This document shows, one piece after another, positions 59,921 through 64,000 of a stretch of 64,000 bases of DNA. Source of the DNA: Pedobacter sp. PLR (GTDB taxonomy: Bacteria > Bacteroidota > Bacteroidia > Sphingobacteriales > Sphingobacteriaceae); the NCBI RefSeq assembly GCF_026239675.1, contig NZ_JAPIVQ010000005.1, positions 496,001 through 560,000 on the forward strand. The letters are read 5' to 3'. The position numbers and the translations under genes were made by a program. Within the stretch, counting starts at the first letter, position 1; each line of letters begins with the position of its first letter. The notes under the pieces are model-generated. The model searched no databases. It saw only the letters and a program-made list of their open reading frames with translations, and had not been told where the DNA came from.

Positions 59921-61216
59921 TTAAGCGTTGGTATTGGAAGGCTTAAGGGGAGGAGCATCAGGGATTCTGGTCTGTCCGAATAAATCTTCTACAATCGGAG
60001 GAGCCATTTCTAACTTTGCTTTTCCTTCGTTTGGATGCGCTTCTTTTAACTTGACTACTTTTGGTTTATCCGTTCTGTTTTTAACAGTTTTAGGTTTTTC
60101 TCCGGAAGAAGCCGGGCTTTCCTCAGCTTTGATCTCAGCTGATTCGGTTTTAACTTCTACCGCTTTAATCTGCACTTCTACAGTTTTTTCTTTCTTTTCC
60201 GGGCTCTGGACTGCCGGTGCTTTGATCTTGTTTACCGGAGTTTCGATTGGCACAGAACCGCCATCAATACCGGCTGCTGTTTTTGCTAAATCTTCAATGA
60301 TACTTTTTCCGATCATACCATCTGAACCATTGCTTAACAATTGTTCCTTACCGGCCGGAATAACTTCCTTTTCTTTCTTCTCCAGGTTGGCCTGAGCAAG
60401 CTGAGCCCTTAAATCTGCCAGTTGAGCTTGCTGTTCCTGAACTAAGGTTTTCTGCTCCTCGACTAAGGCTTGCTGCTCCTGAACCAAAATATCCTTTTCT
60501 GTCAGATAAGATTGTAGACCATAGATAAATTCGCCCATTTCAGCAGCACTACTGGCTAACTTGTCCAGCGTCCTGGAGAAATCGTTTAAGATCATGTTGT
60601 CCGTTTTATGCTCATCACGAGCGCTACGGTCAATTTCAGCCCATCCTTCTTCAAAAATGCTGCGGATCTGGACCGCTACTTTGTACTCTTTTTTACTTGG
60701 CGCAGTTTTGATGACATAATCAATGGATCTATAACCATTGGCTTGTGTTTTTACAGTACAACCTTTAGCTGTAAATTCTTTCGTGATTGCCTCAGCATCC
60801 TCTGCTCTGACATTCGCTGTGACCGTGCCTATTACGACAAACTGATCAACAATGCTATCATGGATTTTTGCCCAGTCGGATTTGAAAAGTGGAATGATTC
60901 TAATGCTAATCAGGTTTTCAATCAGTGTTTCATAATTGGTTAAATCCAGGATCGCCTCTGGATTTTCTAACTTATAGGCAATCAGCTTATAGATCAGTTC
61001 TTCCGGATTCCTGACCTCATACCTGATGGCATGGACAGCATTGAATTTGAAAAGTATTTTGACAACTCCAGTGCCAATTTCATCATATGCAGCTCTTTTG
61101 GATTCAAAATCAGCACTGATGTTTAACAGGTCGTCGTAATTAAGGTTGGTAGCTTTAAAATCTGCTGAAGTAAGGTTGTGGTTTCTAAGAAAATCAGCTT
61201 GTTGGATCATACTCAT
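59921..61216 (-). CDS. RelA/SpoT-fold protein with heptad coiled coil; synthetase residues replaced
   Basis: A 431-residue protein. Residues about 40-210 match the (p)ppGpp-synthetase (RelA_SpoT) domain: VRNPEELIYKLIAY, NLISIRIIPLF, GYRSIDYVIK and AVQIRSIFEEGWAEIDRSAR. In active enzymes the metal residues are the Asp of DLxGIR and the Glu of ExQxRT; here they are Asn101 and Ala181, so it is probably inactive. A glutamine-rich coiled coil follows (about 238-285, units LVQEQQA, LVEEQKT, LVQEQQA), then a disordered Lys/Glu/Pro/Val-rich tail (285-431). There is no obvious partner gene. Role unknown. Confidence 0.8.
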   Translation of the reverse strand: MSMIQQADFLRNHNLTSADFKATNLNYDDLLNISADFESKRAAYDEIGTGVVKILFKFNAVHAIRYEVRNPEELIYKLIAYKLENPEAILDLTNYETLIENLISIRIIPLFKSDWAKIHDSIVDQFVVIGTVTANVRAEDAEAITKEFTAKGCTVKTQANGYRSIDYVIKTAPSKKEYKVAVQIRSIFEEGWAEIDRSARDEHKTDNMILNDFSRTLDKLASSAAEMGEFIYGLQSYLTEKDILVQEQQALVEEQKTLVQEQQAQLADLRAQLAQANLEKKEKEVIPAGKEQLLSNGSDGMIGKSIIEDLAKTAAGIDGGSVPIETPVNKIKAPAVQSPEKKEKTVEVQIKAVEVKTESAEIKAEESPASSGEKPKTVKNRTDKPKVVKLKEAHPNEGKAKLEMAPPIVEDLFGQTRIPDAPPLKPSNTNA

Positions 61217-61524
61217 TTATAAGTGGTTTTTGGTTTTTGATAGCGCTCAATTGATTGATTTCGAAAGGAGATATCCTGGTTTATGGTTGCTTTAAATAGG
61301 GTTCTTCTATTTCAAAATTAGTCTTTTTGAGCAAATTTGGAATAGCATTATTGCTTTCAATACCTGATTTTTAAACGGTTATTGCTGTCCGTAAATGAAA
61401 CTTATTGATACACTGGATACTGCATTTTAAATTATTTGCTGAAAACTGAAAGATGAACAGCAGAAAGATTTTTCCGGCCAGGTTTTCTAAAGCATATGCC
61501 TGATAAAAGGAGAATTTCAGAATG

Positions 61525-61560
61525 AAAAAAACAGGCCTGCACGTTTAAGCGCAGGCCTGT
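61525..61560 (-). terminator. intrinsic terminator of the zinc-ribbon gene
   Basis: A perfect 10-bp stem ACAGGCCTGC (61531-61540) / GCAGGCCTGT (61551-61560), with an A6 run at 61525-61530 that becomes the U-tract on the minus strand. It fits termination of the gene ending at 61629. Confidence 0.85.
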
Positions 61561-61576
61561 TGAAGGTGCTGAATAT

Positions 61577-61620
61577 TTAATCTTATCCTGGGAAAAGGAT
61601 TAATCTTATCCTGGAAAGGA
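61577..61620. repeat. tandem duplication of about 22 bp
   Basis: TTAATCTTATCCTGGGAAAAGGA (61577-61599) is followed directly by TTAATCTTATCCTGGAAAGGA (61600-61620), a recent slippage-type duplication just after the zinc-ribbon gene's stop. Confidence 0.75.
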
Positions 61621-61628
61621 AATGAAAA

Positions 61629-61964
61629 TTAAAAGTCAAACAGGTCCTCTAAAAAGGATTTCTTCTTTTTAGGATATCCATGTGAGTTGTTTCCATAGCC
61701 ATGCTGGTTGCGTTGATCCTGACTACGGTGGTCTTGTCCACGGTAACCTTCATGGCGATAGTTCTGCTCCTGATGCTCTGGTCTGAACGGTTGGCTATCC
61801 TTGTTAGACACCTGATTAGCTACCCCATTATCCTGGTCATAGGCCAATAGTTTGTCTAATTCACCTCTATCCAACCATATCCCGCGACATTTTGGGCAGT
61901 AATCAATTTCTACATTATTTCTTACGGTCATTAACAGGGTTTCCTGGCAGTTTGGACAATTCAT
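61629..61964 (-). CDS. TFIIB-type zinc-ribbon protein
   Basis: A 111-residue protein. The N-terminal 45 residues are a zf-TFIIB ribbon with two CxxC pairs (MNCPNCQETL, then YCPKCRGIWLDRGELDKLL). A Gln/His/Arg/Gly-rich, presumably disordered stretch follows (residues 50-95; HRSQDQRNQHGYGNNSHGY), and the end is a charged helix KKKKSFLEDLFDF. Members of this family occur widely but have no known function. The disordered middle suggests a binding or scaffold role. Confidence 0.88.
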   Translation of the reverse strand: MNCPNCQETLLMTVRNNVEIDYCPKCRGIWLDRGELDKLLAYDQDNGVANQVSNKDSQPFRPEHQEQNYRHEGYRGQDHRSQDQRNQHGYGNNSHGYPKKKKSFLEDLFDF

Positions 61965-62152
61965 AACTTTATTTTTCTTTTAGTATTAATAGATATCATA
62001 ATTATTTTGAACACTTATCCTCCTGAATAATGACCTGGACCAATAATGGACAACCCAATAAAGAGCACAGGCTAAAAATTCAGCGAATAAATATTGTAAT
62101 CTGGTAACATTGATCAAATGGTGACATTTGTTCAATTGATAATAGCTAAAAT

Positions 62153-62674
62153 CTAAAATGGAGTTAACCTGAAAAGAAAGGAATATTCACTATGTTGAGG
62201 CCAGTTCCATGGGGCAACGGCAATCTTTGTTGCAGCCTGAGGTACAATCGGACTAACAATGGTGCTATGATTTGTAATACGAGGTTGAAAATACTTCGCC
62301 TTTTTAACAGGAGAGGTATAACCCTTATCCAACGGGACATCTTCGAGCAGCTCCCCCTGGAAATAAGAGCTGTAAAGGAAACCAGTATTTTCATTGGAGG
62401 AATCAGCAGAAAAAGCATTTTGTATAAAGAATAAACTCCATACAAAAATGACAGTGGCGAGAACACCCTTTCTTAAACTAATCTTCTTTTCCAATGGTAT
62501 CCTATGTCGTTTTAAAATGGTATCCTGTATGGTCTTTAATCTGCTCCAAGATAACAACAATTCCAGTACACAAGGGCTATCAAATCCGAAGGAAGAGGGT
62601 AGGACTGCTAATTTGACTTCTTTATGAGAATTATAAGGCGCTGCAGTTTTACCATAGCTGTTTAGGTGCATCAT
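62153..62674 (-). CDS. hypothetical single-pass membrane protein
   Basis: A 173-residue frame with one membrane helix at about 71-90 (VLATVIFVWSLFFIQNAFSA) after a basic segment (LKRHRIPLEKKISLRKG), so a cytoplasmic N-terminus and extracytoplasmic C-terminus. The latter (about 91-173) has no Cys and is rich in Ser, Pro and aromatic residues (WNWPQHSEYSFLFRL). There is no later Met, so the whole N-terminal region belongs to it if it is a gene. No family recognised. It is divergent from the aldose-epimerase gene. Confidence 0.5.
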   Translation of the reverse strand: MMHLNSYGKTAAPYNSHKEVKLAVLPSSFGFDSPCVLELLLSWSRLKTIQDTILKRHRIPLEKKISLRKGVLATVIFVWSLFFIQNAFSADSSNENTGFLYSSYFQGELLEDVPLDKGYTSPVKKAKYFQPRITNHSTIVSPIVPQAATKIAVAPWNWPQHSEYSFLFRLTPF

Positions 62675-62820
62675 CTTAAAAGTATCCGGATAAATATGTA
62701 ATAATGATAATACTCTACTGATTTAGTAGAGGTAATTGCTATATTTATTTATCAGGGTTCAGAATTGACTCATTATAAGCTGAATACTGTTAACCAAAAT
62801 AAACCATAACGTTAATATTC

Positions 62821-64000
62821 ATGAAGACACATTTTAGAAATGGCGCAATACCATTGGTGATCGCTTGCATTGCCTTATCAAGTGCATGTAATTCTGCAGG
62901 GACACAAAACACCACACAAAAGGACGCACAACAACAGGATAGCGCGAAAAACCAATCTGCAGCACACGCAACTCCCGAAAATACCATCAAAAGATCCTCA
63001 TTTGAGAAAGAAGTAGCAGGAAAAAAAGTTGATTTATTCCAGCTGGTGAATACTAAAGGCTCAAAAGCATTGATTACCAATTACGGCGCGAGGCTCGTTG
63101 CCCTGTATGTACCTGATAAAAACGGAAATTTTCTGGATGTTGCAGCTGGTTTCGATAGCCTTAATGGCTATCAGAATTCTACAGAGCCTTATTTTGGGGC
63201 AACCATCGGACGTTATGGAAACCGGATAGCAAAGGGAAAGTTCACGCTTGATGGGAAGGAATACCAGCTAACGAAAAATGATGGTCCGAATACCCTGCAC
63301 GGAGGAAAGAAAGCATTTCAGGAAGTCGTTTGGGATGCAAAACAACCTGATCCGCAGACTTTAGTGATGACCTATTTATCAAAAGACATGGAAGAGGGTT
63401 ATCCCGGAAAACTAAACGTAATTGTTACTTATACCTTAACCGACAATGATGAGTTAAAAATTGGCTATCAGGCAACAACAGATAAAAACACACCGGTTAA
63501 CTTAACCAACCATGCATATTTCAACCTTAACGGAGAAAATGCAGGCTCTATCCTGAACCATCAATTGAAAATTAATGCAGATAAGTATACGCCGGTCGAC
63601 AAGACCTTAATTCCAACCGGAATCCTTGCTTCAGTAAAAGGAACACCATTCGATTTCACTACGGTTAAAACCATTGGGGAAAGGATAGATGCGAAGCACG
63701 AACAGATAGAGAATGGAAAAGGTTATGATCATAACTTTGTATTGAATCCTCATCAGGCGGATCAGCCTGTCGCGATTGTGACCGGTGATCAAAGCGGAAT
63801 CGTCATGAGTGTTTATACCGATCAGCCGGGCTTACAGTTTTATACCGGTAATTTTATGAAGGGTAAAAACAATATGAAAAGCAATCATAAGGATGATTAC
63901 AGAACGGCTTTCGCCATGGAAACTCAGCATTTCCCGGATAGCCCGAATCAACCTTCATTTCCAACCACAATATTGAAACCAGGGGAGCAGTACCAATCTG
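62821..64000 (+). CDS. galM: aldose 1-epimerase lipoprotein (3' end cut by window)
   Basis: Galactose mutarotase, interconverting the alpha and beta anomers of aldoses. A lipobox ending LSSAC puts the lipidated Cys at 23, so this one acts outside the inner membrane, as is usual for Bacteroidota galactose mutarotases. A Gln/Ala-rich linker (24-55) precedes the beta-supersandwich. Catalytic residues: His160 in NTLHGG, His231 in LTNHAYFNL and Glu367 in AMETQHF. No stop codon occurs before base 64000; only a few residues are probably missing. The gap of about 150 bases upstream holds a CTCTACT/AGTAGAG hairpin (62713-62731). Confidence 0.93.
   Translation, partial: MKTHFRNGAIPLVIACIALSSACNSAGTQNTTQKDAQQQDSAKNQSAAHATPENTIKRSSFEKEVAGKKVDLFQLVNTKGSKALITNYGARLVALYVPDKNGNFLDVAAGFDSLNGYQNSTEPYFGATIGRYGNRIAKGKFTLDGKEYQLTKNDGPNTLHGGKKAFQEVVWDAKQPDPQTLVMTYLSKDMEEGYPGKLNVIVTYTLTDNDELKIGYQATTDKNTPVNLTNHAYFNLNGENAGSILNHQLKINADKYTPVDKTLIPTGILASVKGTPFDFTTVKTIGERIDAKHEQIENGKGYDHNFVLNPHQADQPVAIVTGDQSGIVMSVYTDQPGLQFYTGNFMKGKNNMKSNHKDDYRTAFAMETQHFPDSPNQPSFPTTILKPGEQYQS

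Larger units (their letters stand above)
61217..61628. other. intergenic region
   Basis: About 410 bases without a supported gene. It contains the candidate promoter region of the RelA/SpoT-fold gene on its left, a terminator hairpin at 61525-61560 and a tandem duplication at 61577-61620 on its right. Confidence 0.6.

Noticed and set aside
59928..60395. A 155-residue plus-strand frame with hydrophobic character.
   Set aside because: It mirrors the low-complexity tail of the RelA/SpoT-fold gene on the opposite strand, which has a clear domain.
62192..62434. An 80-residue plus-strand frame opposite the hypothetical membrane protein.
   Set aside because: No features; the minus-strand frame has a plausible membrane topology instead.

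Overview
The window reads as a chromosomal segment of a Sphingobacteriaceae-type Bacteroidota, most likely Pedobacter or a close relative (inference; there is no rRNA to confirm it). The reasons are two SusC/SusD pairs, a FecR anti-sigma factor beside an ECF sigma factor, many secreted glycoside hydrolases, MKK-type signal peptides and lipoboxes, few Shine-Dalgarno sequences, and promoters that fit the Bacteroidota -33 TTG / -7 TAnnTTTG pattern. No tRNA, rRNA, CRISPR array or intact insertion sequence was seen.

Layout. 1-4.7 kb: the 3' part of an EgtD-like histidine methyltransferase, a VOC protein, small proteins and a GH2 enzyme. 4.8-8.3 kb: an AgcS-type symporter and an unusual 7TM-DISM membrane receptor whose C-terminus is an IS1595-type transposase zinc ribbon plus helix-turn-helix. 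8.6-20.1 kb: a polysaccharide-utilisation locus (SusC, SusD, a GH2 with a malectin domain, an XRE regulator, and a GH78 rhamnosidase on the other strand). 20.1-25 kb: a DoxX-type membrane protein, a thioesterase, a membrane-anchored MutS-like ATPase and a patatin. 25.5-29.2 kb: a double-glycine leader peptide with its HlyD adaptor and C39-peptidase ABC exporter, a self-contained secreted-peptide (bacteriocin-like) cassette. 29.2-35 kb: a GH20 hexosaminidase facing a sulfatase and a double SGNH esterase, a likely aminosugar or sulfated-glycan set. 35-37.3 kb: an MFS transporter and elongation factor P.

37.5-54.5 kb is one long co-directional locus: ECF sigma, FecR, STN-type SusC, SusD, a lipoprotein, a TlpA-like thioredoxin, two retropepsin-like PDZ proteases, a subtilase homologue, a retropepsin-like/thioredoxin fusion and an S41 (Prc) protease. 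Three of its protease-like members (the lipoprotein, the S8 homologue and the third retropepsin) appear to have lost every recognisable catalytic residue, while the other three keep theirs. The simplest reading is a cell-envelope system for capturing, reducing and cutting peptides or proteins, with pseudoproteases as binding parts. This is inference.

54.5-64 kb: an 11-bp-phased repeat array, a quinone oxidoreductase, a Vsr endonuclease with a DNA cytosine methyltransferase, a DUF3472 protein, a RelA/SpoT-fold protein that lacks its metal-binding residues and carries a heptad coiled coil, a zinc-ribbon protein, a membrane-anchored hypothetical, and a lipoprotein aldose 1-epimerase cut by the window end. 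The strongest leads are the receptor-transposase fusion, the pseudoprotease-rich SusCD locus, the double-glycine peptide cassette and the RelA/SpoT pseudoenzyme.
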